Positions 37,193-44,618 of a stretch of DNA of 64,000 bases are shown here, one piece after another (the first letter of the stretch is position 1; every line of letters starts with the position of its first letter). Under the pieces are notes generated by a model, which searched no databases, was not told the origin of the DNA, and worked only from the letters and a program-made list of their open reading frames with translations. Where the stretch lies: positions 92,520 to 156,519 of the forward strand of contig CAJUHY010000001.1 in assembly GCA_910585895.1 (NCBI GenBank). The letters run 5' to 3'. Source of the DNA: an uncultured Lachnospiraceae bacterium (lineage in GTDB: Bacteria > Bacillota > Clostridia > Lachnospirales > Lachnospiraceae). The position numbers and the translations under genes are program-made.

Positions 37193-38488
37193 CTAAGTCG
37201 GAAGATTTAACAATATCCTTGTCACAAACTGCCCATCCTCCATAACAAAATCTGTCTCCCCATCATAATTGGAAGCTACCTTGATAATGCTGCGCACTCC
37301 TATACCGCCGCCTTTTTCCGATTGTGGCAATCCCTTGCGGAAGGTTACATCCGTGCTGCTGGTATTACGACATTGAATGATGACTTTATTTCCTTTCTGG
37401 GCAATATAAATATTAATTGTCTGTTCAAACATACCTGAATACATGCACCCATGAATTGCATTTTCAAAGACATTAGCTAAAAGCGATACCCAATCAATAT
37501 CACGGATAGCCAGCCCTTCTGCCACCCTCACATCCATATTCACCTGAATATTATGGCTCCTGGCCTTTTTTGCATAGGCAGACAATATACTGTTTACCAC
37601 CCGGTTTCTGCTGACATCTTTTACTTTTCGGTTTCCCACATCTTCTCCATACTGTTCGAGATAGGCAAGTAATTCCTCAACCTCCCCCTTGCTGACATAC
37701 TCCTTAATCAAAAGAATATGGTGACGCATGTCATGACGAATCCGCGCTGCCTCCTGCTCCGCTTCCCTCATAAACTCCATCTGCTGATGCAAAAGCTGTT
37801 TATTTATCTCCAACAATTCTTTTTCTGCCTGATAATAGTGTTCCTGCCCTAAATGGATATACAGATGAAGGATTGCGTACTGCAGGACGCCCGCCATAAA
37901 CAAAATCAAAAACGCCCGCACCATATTAAAAACAGAAAAACCTTGAAGATTGGGCCAGTAAGCCATAATTGCGCCCAGCATTACTGACACGAAAAGAGCT
38001 GCGGCACTGAACAAATCCATCTCCTGAATCAGAAAATCCACACCATTCAAAAATTGTTTGCGGAATCTGAACCAGGTAAAGGCAAGGATTGTCAACAGAC
38101 AAATGAAGCGCACAAGAATATCTACCCATAAATCTCCTCCGCACCACCAACGCGCAACATCCACGCCGCAGAAAGTACATACAGAAAACAGATAAAATGC
38201 CAGCGCCATTTTGTACAGGGACAGATAGATTACCTCGCTGCTCATCGAACTGCAGAAAATACCAATAACCGGAAGCACCGACAATGCCGCAAATCTAACA
38301 AAACTGATTGGCTCAATTAAATACCAGCAGCTATAACCGGCTATCATGGAGACGCCAAAAATAACATAACCATACACTGTTTTCCTCATCGAAAACCTTG
38401 GACGGTCCAACATCAGAAAAAAGGACATCATGAGAACCACGCTGATGGTATTACGCAAAAAAGCAATCCAAAAAGAGCCTCCCAACAT
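37193..38488 (-). CDS. AgrC-like GHKL sensor histidine kinase
   Basis: 431 aa. The first 210 residues hold about six hydrophobic helices, then a coiled linker (YYQAEKELLEINKQLLHQQM), the phosphoacceptor region AARIRHDMRHHILLIKEYVS and a GHKL ATPase with N-box VSLLANVFENAIHGC and a Gly-rich G2 (KGGGIGVRSIIKV). This layout is that of AgrC-type peptide-sensing kinases partnered with LytTR regulators. I place the start at the ATG at 38488, after AAAGGAGGGG; the frame stays open to 38641, but that part reads through a terminator. No AgrB/AgrD peptide genes are next to it. It directly precedes the NRPS (119-bp gap). Confidence 0.87.
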   Translation of the reverse strand: MLGGSFWIAFLRNTISVVLMMSFFLMLDRPRFSMRKTVYGYVIFGVSMIAGYSCWYLIEPISFVRFAALSVLPVIGIFCSSMSSEVIYLSLYKMALAFYLFSVCTFCGVDVARWWCGGDLWVDILVRFICLLTILAFTWFRFRKQFLNGVDFLIQEMDLFSAAALFVSVMLGAIMAYWPNLQGFSVFNMVRAFLILFMAGVLQYAILHLYIHLGQEHYYQAEKELLEINKQLLHQQMEFMREAEQEAARIRHDMRHHILLIKEYVSKGEVEELLAYLEQYGEDVGNRKVKDVSRNRVVNSILSAYAKKARSHNIQVNMDVRVAEGLAIRDIDWVSLLANVFENAIHGCMYSGMFEQTINIYIAQKGNKVIIQCRNTSSTDVTFRKGLPQSEKGGGIGVRSIIKVASNYDGETDFVMEDGQFVTRILLNLPT

Positions 38489-38589
38489 TGCCTGCACCCC
38501 TCCTTTTGACAGAATACTATATGGCTTAAATATATCATTGGCAACATGCAAATTCCACAAACTGGGACAAGTGGCAATTTTGCAGGGAC

Positions 38590-38622
38590 AAAAAAAGACC
38601 CTCTTTTCCCAAAGGAAAAGAG
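38590..38622 (-). terminator. Rho-independent terminator of the LytTR regulator gene
   Basis: CTCTTTTCC (38601-38609) pairs with GGAAAAGAG (38614-38622), 9 bp with a 4-nt loop. It is followed on the minus strand by a run of seven U (plus-strand A at 38590-38596). It sits between the response regulator and the kinase, so readthrough could set their ratio. Confidence 0.8.
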
Positions 38623-38674
38623 AATCTTTTTCTGCTTTCATCCTTACATTAGCCTGGCAACGATGCTAAAAACT

Positions 38675-39412
38675 TCATGCCATTTCTTCTCTGTTATCAA
38701 AGTAATAGGCAAAATATTCCTTCTTAAACTCTGCCGCCTTATTACGCGGTATGTAAATAGTACGGCCATTGTCCATGACAATCTCCTCCCGCTCCACGGA
38801 AAGAATATGGTTCATGTTTAATATATAGGAACGTCCGCATCTGCCAAACTGCGGAAATCGTTCCAATAATTCCCAGAGTTTTACTGCCGTCATGCGCACT
38901 CTGTGTTCCTCACCCATCATATAAAAAATCTGATAATTCTTTTGTGATTCACAATACACAATATCATCCAGCTTAATCTGCCGTACACCACCGGCAACTT
39001 TAATCATCACCTGGCTCTCTTCCATCCTGCGAATCTGCCCTATGGCAGAATCCATGGCACGAAAAAAACGTTCTCCATCCAGCGGTTTTACAAGGTACTG
39101 AATAGCGTCAACCTCATACGCTTCCAGCGCATACTCTGTCGACGTAGTAAGAAAGACAATCGGCATACACATGCCAAGCTTCCGCACTTCTTCCGCAGCC
39201 TCTATACCGGTTTTGCCAGGCATAAATATATCTAAAAGTAAAATATCCGGCGCATAACCCTCTTCCCTGACCCGCTGCAGCAATTCCTCCCCACTGGCAA
39301 ACCGCTGTATCCTGTATTCCAATGTCTGTTTCCTATCCTGATAACTTGCCAGAAAATCTTCTATCTGGTCAAGTTCTTTTATCTCATCATCACACAATGC
39401 TATTGAGTACAA
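38675..39412 (-). CDS. LytTR-family response regulator (AgrA/LytR-like)
   Basis: 245 aa. The receiver domain (1-125) has acidic pocket CDDE, phosphoacceptor Asp61 in LLLDIFMPG, FLTTSTEYALEAY and the Lys of YLVKPLDGERF. The LytTR DNA-binding domain (about 140-240) shows IKLDDIVYCESQKNYQIFYM and FGRCGRSYILNMNHILSVER. It would be activated by the downstream AgrC-like kinase and bind direct repeats upstream of targets; the NRPS operon is the obvious candidate. The start is a TTG at 39412 behind CGGAGG. Its promoter is at 39493-39521. Confidence 0.92.
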   Translation of the reverse strand: MYSIALCDDEIKELDQIEDFLASYQDRKQTLEYRIQRFASGEELLQRVREEGYAPDILLLDIFMPGKTGIEAAEEVRKLGMCMPIVFLTTSTEYALEAYEVDAIQYLVKPLDGERFFRAMDSAIGQIRRMEESQVMIKVAGGVRQIKLDDIVYCESQKNYQIFYMMGEEHRVRMTAVKLWELLERFPQFGRCGRSYILNMNHILSVEREEIVMDNGRTIYIPRNKAAEFKKEYFAYYFDNREEMA

Positions 39413-39492
39413 CTTTTCAATATCCTCCGTTTTCCTGCCAACACCTGCTGTCCTTCACACAATTCGACAATACCTGCATCATCTTCTTTAAT

Positions 39493-39521
39493 ATTATAAA
39501 GTGATGTAATTAAAAAAGCAA
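39493..39521 (-). promoter_or_regulatory. Promoter of the LytTR regulator
   Basis: Minus strand TTGCTT (39516-39521), 17-bp spacer and TATAAT (39493-39498), giving a leader of about 75 nt. It is the best promoter upstream of the whole NRPS run. Confidence 0.65.
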
Positions 39522-39559
39522 CTGATTTCCTATGGCAGATTTTCTCAACTATAAATAAA

Positions 39560-39595
39560 CCGTGAACAATAATGGAAACTTATCACCCTTCACGG
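39560..39595 (-). terminator. Terminator overlapping the end of the phosphatidyltransferase gene
   Basis: Minus strand CCGTGAA (39589-39595) pairs with TTCACGG (39560-39566) and is followed by TTTATTTAT. The stem includes the last codons of the gene. Confidence 0.6.
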
Positions 39596-40143
39596 ATAAT
39601 ACGGACATGGAACTGCACATATTTTATCTGGGAGAACACCATGAACGCCGCCATCACAGCCATAATAATTTTTGCTGCCCACAAAGGAATATTCCAGAAT
39701 AAAAGCAATACAAACAGCCCAACATCCAGCACTGCTGTGCAGATTTTTCCATACCACTGCGCCCCATTCCAGACGTCTTTCTTCTTTTTCAGATATATGC
39801 CCATAAGCAGCATATAGCCTTCTTTCAGGAGAAACAGAACAACAAGCAAATATACCAGAGGATAACGGCAAGACACTGCCAGTATCAAAGTCCCCTGCGT
39901 CAGCTTATCCGCCATAGGGTCCAAGGCCTTTCCAAATTCTGTCACCATATCAAACCGCCTGGCTATCCTGCCATCAAAGAAATCTGTCAGAAATGATACT
40001 GCAAGCACGGCAAATGCTGCTGCGTATTCCCTGGCAGTATCTGCACGGGTATACAGTACCAGAAATACCGGAAGCATCAATATACGAAAATATCCCATCA
40101 AATTAGGAATGCTGAAATACTCTTTAAACCATTTTTTCTTCAT
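39583..40143 (-). CDS. CDP-alcohol phosphatidyltransferase (PgsA-like)
   Basis: 186-aa integral membrane enzyme with 4-5 hydrophobic helices. The CDP-alcohol signature is complete: DFFDGRIARRFDMVTEFGKALDPMADK (quoted in parts: DFFDGRIARR, then EFGKALDPMADK, about residues 58-84). These enzymes move a phosphatidyl group from CDP-diacylglycerol to glycerol-3-phosphate (PgsA) or a related alcohol such as phosphatidylglycerol (cardiolipin synthase type). The exact acceptor is not decided by the sequence. ATG at 40143 follows TTGAGAGGG; the frame extends five codons further but without an ATG. Confidence 0.85.
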   Translation of the reverse strand: MKKKWFKEYFSIPNLMGYFRILMLPVFLVLYTRADTAREYAAAFAVLAVSFLTDFFDGRIARRFDMVTEFGKALDPMADKLTQGTLILAVSCRYPLVYLLVVLFLLKEGYMLLMGIYLKKKKDVWNGAQWYGKICTAVLDVGLFVLLLFWNIPLWAAKIIMAVMAAFMVFSQIKYVQFHVRIIREG

Positions 40144-40185
40144 TAGTAACCCTCTCAAGTCTATGCTTATTGAACAATGCTAAGT

Positions 40186-40215
40186 ATATTATGCCATATT
40201 TTCAATTTCTTTCAA
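40186..40215 (-). promoter_or_regulatory. Possible promoter of the phosphatidyltransferase gene
   Basis: Minus strand TTGAAA (40210-40215), 18-bp spacer and TAATAT (40186-40191), about 45 bp upstream of the start. Moderate match only. Confidence 0.4.
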
Positions 40216-40271
40216 GGTCTGCGATTTGAATTTTCTCCTCAGTTTCGAGATTTCCCCCTTTGTAATTCATT

Positions 40272-40400
40272 GTACCAAGAGGTTTCCATCACAACGTGAT
40301 GGAAACACTTTGCACATGAAAGAGCTATGGAAAGCTAGCTTTCCAGACGCTTTTTGTGCAAGATGTCTATGCTGCCAAAGGCAGCAAGACCTTTTGGTAC
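40272..40400 (+). ncRNA. Candidate structured RNA: closing stem with three hairpins
   Basis: This 129-nt intergenic segment folds almost completely. A 12-bp closing stem joins GTACCAAGAGGT (40272-40283) and ACCTTTTGGTAC (40389-40400). Hairpin 1: TTCCATCAC (40284-40292) with GTGATGGAA (40296-40304). Arm 2: TTGCACA-type 7-bp stem (40310-40316 with 40355-40361), a 3-nt bulge, a 6-bp stem (40320-40325 with 40349-40354), a small internal loop, and TGGAAAG (40328-40334) with CTTTCCA (40339-40345). Hairpin 3: TGCTGCC-aaa-GGCAGCA (40370-40386). Two positions pair only as G-U on the plus strand (40279-40393, 40322-40352), which argues for plus-strand RNA. No T-run follows. I do not recognise an Rfam class; a mobile structured repeat is the alternative. 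The rest of the 383-bp gap (40144-40526) holds only promoter-like AT-rich sequence. Confidence 0.6.
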
Positions 40401-40526
40401 TAAAATATAGGCTGTTATAAAAAATCGCGAAACTTAAATCCCATCAATTTATAGCATTCGTTCTCAAACCATGGTACAATATTAATAAATACTGTATGAG
40501 ATAATAAATAAATTAAGGAGACGCCT

Positions 40527-41105
40527 ATGATTAATGAGGTACAGGACGAAAGATACTCAGTCGCCGATGAAGCCATCTACGATGCTTTCTTTTTAGTTCT
40601 CAAAGAAAAAGAATTAGACAAGATAACTGTTTCTGATGTTATAAAAAGAGCTGGAATTGTTCGTAGTACTTTTTACAACCACTATGAAAACATACCCGCC
40701 CTAATTATTGCCGTTGAAGATAAAACCATCCAGGACATCTTCTCCCTCATGGAAGAATTTCACCCCAAAAACGACCGGGAAATTTGCAATAACTATTTCC
40801 TGACAATCTGTGAATATACAATGACTAACCCCTTTCTTGCCAACCTGCTGAGAAACCCGGAAGGCGGCGCATTTTTTGAGAAATTTATCACCATGTTCCA
40901 CCACTATGTCTCTAACGTCATGCAAAACACTGACCCTTCCCATCCCAGCAAAGAAGAGTTCTCCTATATGATTGCCTGCGTCATCGGAAGTACCATCGGT
41001 GTGCTCCACAAGTGGAGCGCAGAGAATTTCCAGGCTCCTGCAGAAGTCATCGCCGACATTCTCACACAATCGTTTATCGCGGTCATGATGCCCTTTATAT
41101 CATAA
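40527..41105 (+). CDS. TetR/AcrR-family transcriptional regulator
   Basis: 192 aa. The N-terminal helix-turn-helix is typical: IYDAFFLVLKEKELDKITVS then DVIKRAGIVRSTFYNHYENI (about residues 13-57). The C-terminal ligand domain is helical with a hydrophobic pocket. The start has AATTAAGGAG. It is divergent from the phosphatidyltransferase gene and convergent with the acyl-AMP ligase/ACP/condensation-like set, which it may control, although that is not certain. A TACAAT -10-like element sits at about 40475. Confidence 0.88.
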   Translation: MINEVQDERYSVADEAIYDAFFLVLKEKELDKITVSDVIKRAGIVRSTFYNHYENIPALIIAVEDKTIQDIFSLMEEFHPKNDREICNNYFLTICEYTMTNPFLANLLRNPEGGAFFEKFITMFHHYVSNVMQNTDPSHPSKEEFSYMIACVIGSTIGVLHKWSAENFQAPAEVIADILTQSFIAVMMPFIS

Positions 41106-41107
41106 GA

Positions 41108-41131
41108 GACGCCTTGCAGCAACAAGGCGTC
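41108..41131. terminator. Hairpin between convergent genes
   Basis: GACGCCTTG (41108-41116) pairs with CAAGGCGTC (41123-41131), 9 bp with a 6-nt loop, just after the TetR stop. There is no T-run on either side, so termination is plausible but not certain. Confidence 0.5.
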
Positions 41132-41170
41132 CCCTATTATCGGTATAAAATTATGCGCTTCCAATGCCCT

Positions 41171-42727
41171 CTATTGCTTCAAGGGTTCATCAATCATAGC
41201 TTCCTGCCGCTTAATCTTCTTTGTTGAACTGCGGATAAATGGATTTTTGCGTACAATCAGCCCCGTAATCTGACGGTAAGTAGGCTGATTCTTATTGTAC
41301 TCATCCAGGAATGCCTGCAAACCTGCCTGAATTTCCGCTTCTCCAAGACCTTTTACCTGAACCACATCCTGATCCGGATAAATTCTTGCCGTAAGTCCAT
41401 TGTTCTCACCTGTGACAATCACTTCACCCACCAGAGCTCCAAGCGCCAGCTTATTTTCAATTTCCTCCGGTGAAATATTTTCTCCATTGGAAAGGATAAT
41501 CAAATTCTTTACACGGCCATTGATAAACAGGAATCCATCTTCATCCAGATACCCCTTATCTCCCGTGTGCAGCCAGCCGTCTTTCAAAGTCTCCGCCGTC
41601 TCTTCCGGCATCTGGTAATATCCCTTCATGACACTGCTGCCTTTTACAAGAATTTCTCCATTGTCAAACGCAATCTCTGCATTTTCCAGCGGTCTGCCGA
41701 TAGAACCTGGCTTATCATCGCCCGGCATGTTGGAACTGATAACAGGGGAGCACTCTGACATGCCATATCCCTCATAAATATTTACGCCGTACTCCGCAAA
41801 CTTCTCAATGTAAAATGGGTCCAGATGTGCACCGCCGGTAAATATGATTTTCAGATTCCCGCCAAATACATTAGCCGCCAGCGCCTGTTTCGGAATTGCC
41901 GGGTCCGCTGCGGAAAGCCTCTTATAAATCGTCTCCACCATCATCGGAACCATCAGAATTACCTGCGGCTTAAACACGCCCATATTTTTCACCATATGCA
42001 AAAGGGAATCATTGATACAAACGGTTGCACCCAGGGAAAATCCTTTGAGCCAGTCCATCACCAGACAGAAAGCATGGTGAATTGGCAGTACGCTCAGCAT
42101 CGGTGTTCCCGGCTCTGCCGTATAACGAACATACGCCACATTCGTAGCCAGATTATCCTGCGTCAGCATAACGCCTTTGCTTTTTCCAGTTGTGCCGGAT
42201 GTGAAAATAATCGTTGCCACATCCTCAGAATTCGGTTTGTCCGCATCTTCTCCATTATTCCCGGCCGCTTTCTTAAGCGCCGAGAGAGACACGACCTTTT
42301 CATCTGCCGCTTCTGCCTCTTCCTCCTGAAGCAGCCAAATCTTTCTCAGTTTCGGACATGCAGCCAGGATTGCATCTAAAAGCGCGATTCCCTTGGGACT
42401 TAAGAAAAGGCCTTCCGAATCCGAACGGTTTATCAAATCTATTAAATCTTCCCCTGGAAGCCCGGCGTCAAGCGGTACGGCAACCGTACTTCCGGTGATA
42501 ATGCCCAGATAACTTTCAATCCACTCCACAGAACTGTTTCCGATAAGGGCGATGTGCTTACCCTGAAACCCTTCCGCCAGCAACCCCTTTCTAACCGCTA
42601 CCACATTTTCCATCAATTCTTTGTAGCTTCTCTCGAAAATTTCTTTTTTCTGCAGCCATTTTACAGCCTTGATATCTGCAAATTTTTCCACACTGTTTTC
42701 TAAAATATCACGAATTAACATTCCCAT
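41171..42727 (-). CDS. Acyl-AMP ligase / long-chain acyl-CoA synthetase-like enzyme
   Basis: 518-aa stand-alone ANL-family ligase. Motifs: IIFTSGTTGKSKGVMLTQ (near residue 175), LPIHHAFCLVMDWLKG, YGMSECSPVISSNMPG (A5), WLHTGDKGYLDEDGFLFING (A7-A8) and the catalytic Lys in SSTKKIKRQEA at the C-terminus. It would activate a fatty or other carboxylic acid as acyl-AMP and load it on CoA or on the ACP encoded 4 bp upstream. That tight pairing favours acyl-ACP ligase activity. AGGAGG precedes the start. Confidence 0.87.
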   Translation of the reverse strand: MGMLIRDILENSVEKFADIKAVKWLQKKEIFERSYKELMENVVAVRKGLLAEGFQGKHIALIGNSSVEWIESYLGIITGSTVAVPLDAGLPGEDLIDLINRSDSEGLFLSPKGIALLDAILAACPKLRKIWLLQEEEAEAADEKVVSLSALKKAAGNNGEDADKPNSEDVATIIFTSGTTGKSKGVMLTQDNLATNVAYVRYTAEPGTPMLSVLPIHHAFCLVMDWLKGFSLGATVCINDSLLHMVKNMGVFKPQVILMVPMMVETIYKRLSAADPAIPKQALAANVFGGNLKIIFTGGAHLDPFYIEKFAEYGVNIYEGYGMSECSPVISSNMPGDDKPGSIGRPLENAEIAFDNGEILVKGSSVMKGYYQMPEETAETLKDGWLHTGDKGYLDEDGFLFINGRVKNLIILSNGENISPEEIENKLALGALVGEVIVTGENNGLTARIYPDQDVVQVKGLGEAEIQAGLQAFLDEYNKNQPTYRQITGLIVRKNPFIRSSTKKIKRQEAMIDEPLKQ

Positions 42728-42731
42728 AATT

Positions 42732-42974
42732 TTACGCCTCCTGCTGTAATTTTTCCATCATTTCCAAAGCCTCTGCAATCGTGAGAACCTTTAATACATC
42801 TTCCTCCTCCAGCTCTACGTCAAAAGTATCCTCAAGTTCTCCCAGAAAAGACATGAAATCAAGTGAACTGAATCCCAAATCTTCCCTAAATCTCATTTCA
42901 TTCTTCATATCCTCCGGCTTTACCTCACAATACTGCGCCACAATTGTTTTAAACTGCATTTCGTTTGTCATCAT
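42732..42974 (-). CDS. Acyl carrier protein
   Basis: 80-aa discrete carrier protein. FREDLGFSSLDFMSFLGELE (about 28-47) contains the phosphopantetheine-type Ser immediately before Leu-Asp, in place of the usual DSLD. The rest is acidic and helical (DVELEEEDVLKVLTIAEALE). It lies between a condensation-like protein and an acyl ligase and is likely dedicated to them rather than to primary fatty-acid synthesis. AGGAGG is followed by two consecutive ATG codons, so translation may start at 42971. Confidence 0.9.
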   Translation of the reverse strand: MMTNEMQFKTIVAQYCEVKPEDMKNEMRFREDLGFSSLDFMSFLGELEDTFDVELEEEDVLKVLTIAEALEMMEKLQQEA

Positions 42975-43034
42975 CCATCCTCCTATAATATTGTTGTCTG
43001 CATAAAATTATTTCTTACTGTTAATCTATTTATT

Positions 43035-44420
43035 TTACACTTGCTCCATAATCTCGCCGATGGTCATATCCGGCTCTGCGATTCCTTTGAAAAGGATACG
43101 CATCATATAATAATATAAAAGTTCCATATCATGCTCCTGCAAATGAGCGGTCTGATAATGGTAGGAGAAATTCATCCCTCCATGTTCCGTATGCGATACG
43201 GTTAAATACATCTTCTTGGTGGCAGCGCCATTGGCAAACCATTTTGAATGCTGTGGAATCTGCTCCAAATGCGGGTTATCCATTTTTACCGGCAGCGGCT
43301 GGTATGTGAGATAGCAGCTCTCATACGCGGTATGCTCCGGTGTGTGGTAACGCTTTCTCATTTCATCCATTATCAGTGCCGGATCATAATTGCTGTGCAT
43401 ATAAATCCGATTCTGTACATTCTGAATCTCATAGGCAGCGGCTATAAATTCCATTTCGGCGGGAATCACAGTCCTGCAAGGGAACATGATTGTCCTGCTG
43501 CCGCCGGACGTCCACTCATCATGCGTGGAGCGCCGCGAAATAAAATTCTGTATTGTAATGTCTTCCTGCCCATCATTGACCTTTGACAGATAAGTACGGA
43601 TTCCCAACAGCAAAAGGTTCGTCATGGAAAGCTGGTGGTTCATGCAAAAAGCAATCAGATTTTTCGTCGGCTCCGGCTCCAGATAATAATCCTTTACCTC
43701 CACAAACAAATTTTTCAGTTCTATGTCCGCCGCCCGCAAATTTTGATTCCCATGCTTCTTTCTTGCCTCCTCAAGAACTGAGGGACCCTGAATATCAGAA
43801 TAGAGAGGCTCTCCCAGGGCGTCCAGCTGATCGTCCCAAAACTTCTTGTCCTTTGCAAGACGTTTCTCGTTATTTGCCTTCTTTAAATCTTTTTCCAGAA
43901 CCATCTCGAAATCTGCCAAATCCTTAGGAAATTCAGAGCCAAACCGATAATGCGTATACAGCTGCATCAAATCATTTATCATTACTACCAATCCGCAGGA
44001 ATCAATCAGCCTGTGATCCATGTGGATAAAAAAGCCGTTAAACCCTTCTGGAAGTTTTACCATTGTCACATCACACATAGGAATATCATCCCCATCAAAC
44101 GTCTCATATGCCCACTGCTGCATCAGATTATCCGCCGCAGCCATACTCATGCCGGATAAATCTTTGAGCGGAATGTCCCTGGTTTCTTTTTCTACAATAT
44201 ACTGTTTTACCTGTCCTTTGTCATCGGGCTTCGTAAAGCGAACCCTCATACAGCCATAACGTGCAAATTCCAACTGAATACATTTCTTCAACAACCCAAA
44301 GTCCAGGGCTGCTTTTAACGAAGCAACAACACTGACGCCCGACACCTGCTGTGTCTTGTAATCCTGAATCCAGTTATGGTGCATTTTCTGTGCCGCTGTC
44401 AACGGATAATAATCTCTCAT
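43035..44420 (-). CDS. Stand-alone condensation-domain-like acyltransferase
   Basis: 461 aa with the size and layout of a single NRPS condensation domain: YYPLTAAQKMHHNWIQDY at the N-terminus, the active-site region FIHMDHRLIDSCGLVVMIND near 150 (DHxxxDS in place of HHxxxDG, keeping the catalytic second His and the Asp), and a late segment QNFISRRSTHDEW comparable to the C-domain bridge. It would join an acyl group on the neighbouring ACP to an amine or alcohol acceptor. I place the start at 44420 after AAAAGGAGGG; the frame is open to 44465. Upstream is an alpha/beta hydrolase with its own terminator. Confidence 0.75.
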   Translation of the reverse strand: MRDYYPLTAAQKMHHNWIQDYKTQQVSGVSVVASLKAALDFGLLKKCIQLEFARYGCMRVRFTKPDDKGQVKQYIVEKETRDIPLKDLSGMSMAAADNLMQQWAYETFDGDDIPMCDVTMVKLPEGFNGFFIHMDHRLIDSCGLVVMINDLMQLYTHYRFGSEFPKDLADFEMVLEKDLKKANNEKRLAKDKKFWDDQLDALGEPLYSDIQGPSVLEEARKKHGNQNLRAADIELKNLFVEVKDYYLEPEPTKNLIAFCMNHQLSMTNLLLLGIRTYLSKVNDGQEDITIQNFISRRSTHDEWTSGGSRTIMFPCRTVIPAEMEFIAAAYEIQNVQNRIYMHSNYDPALIMDEMRKRYHTPEHTAYESCYLTYQPLPVKMDNPHLEQIPQHSKWFANGAATKKMYLTVSHTEHGGMNFSYHYQTAHLQEHDMELLYYYMMRILFKGIAEPDMTIGEIMEQV

Positions 44421-44563
44421 GTGAAACCCTCCTTTTCCTTCTTCTGAGAAACTACCACATTTCACATTTAAATTCTACCCCCCTAAAGAGTTAGCATACA
44501 CTTTATCTCAAATTGACCGAGACCTTTCAGATATCAGAAAGTTTCCTTTTTCTGTAATTAATG

Positions 44564-44597
44564 CAAAAAAATAGGCGTTCTGCTGCGAACGACTATT
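44564..44597 (-). terminator. Rho-independent terminator after the alpha/beta hydrolase
   Basis: On the minus strand AATAG-x-CGTTC pairs with GAACG-x-CTATT (44570-44597, one mismatch, 6-nt loop) and is followed by a U-rich tract (plus-strand A at 44564-44571). It separates the hydrolase from the condensation-like gene. Confidence 0.82.
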
Positions 44598-44618
44598 TTC
44601 CAAACTGCCTGATGCCAA

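Noticed and set aside
38489..38641. Longer N-terminus for the AgrC-like kinase
   Set aside because: The extension reads through the terminator hairpin at 38601-38622; the ATG at 38488 has a strong ribosome binding site and begins at the first membrane helix.
37193..39412. AgrB/AgrD autoinducer genes next to the AgrC-like kinase
   Set aside because: No small hydrophobic AgrB-type membrane protein or pro-peptide frame is present in the gaps.
40310..40386. Reading the 40272-40400 fold as a retron msr-msd RNA
   Set aside because: No reverse transcriptase gene is nearby, and the arrangement of three hairpins in a closing stem does not require it.
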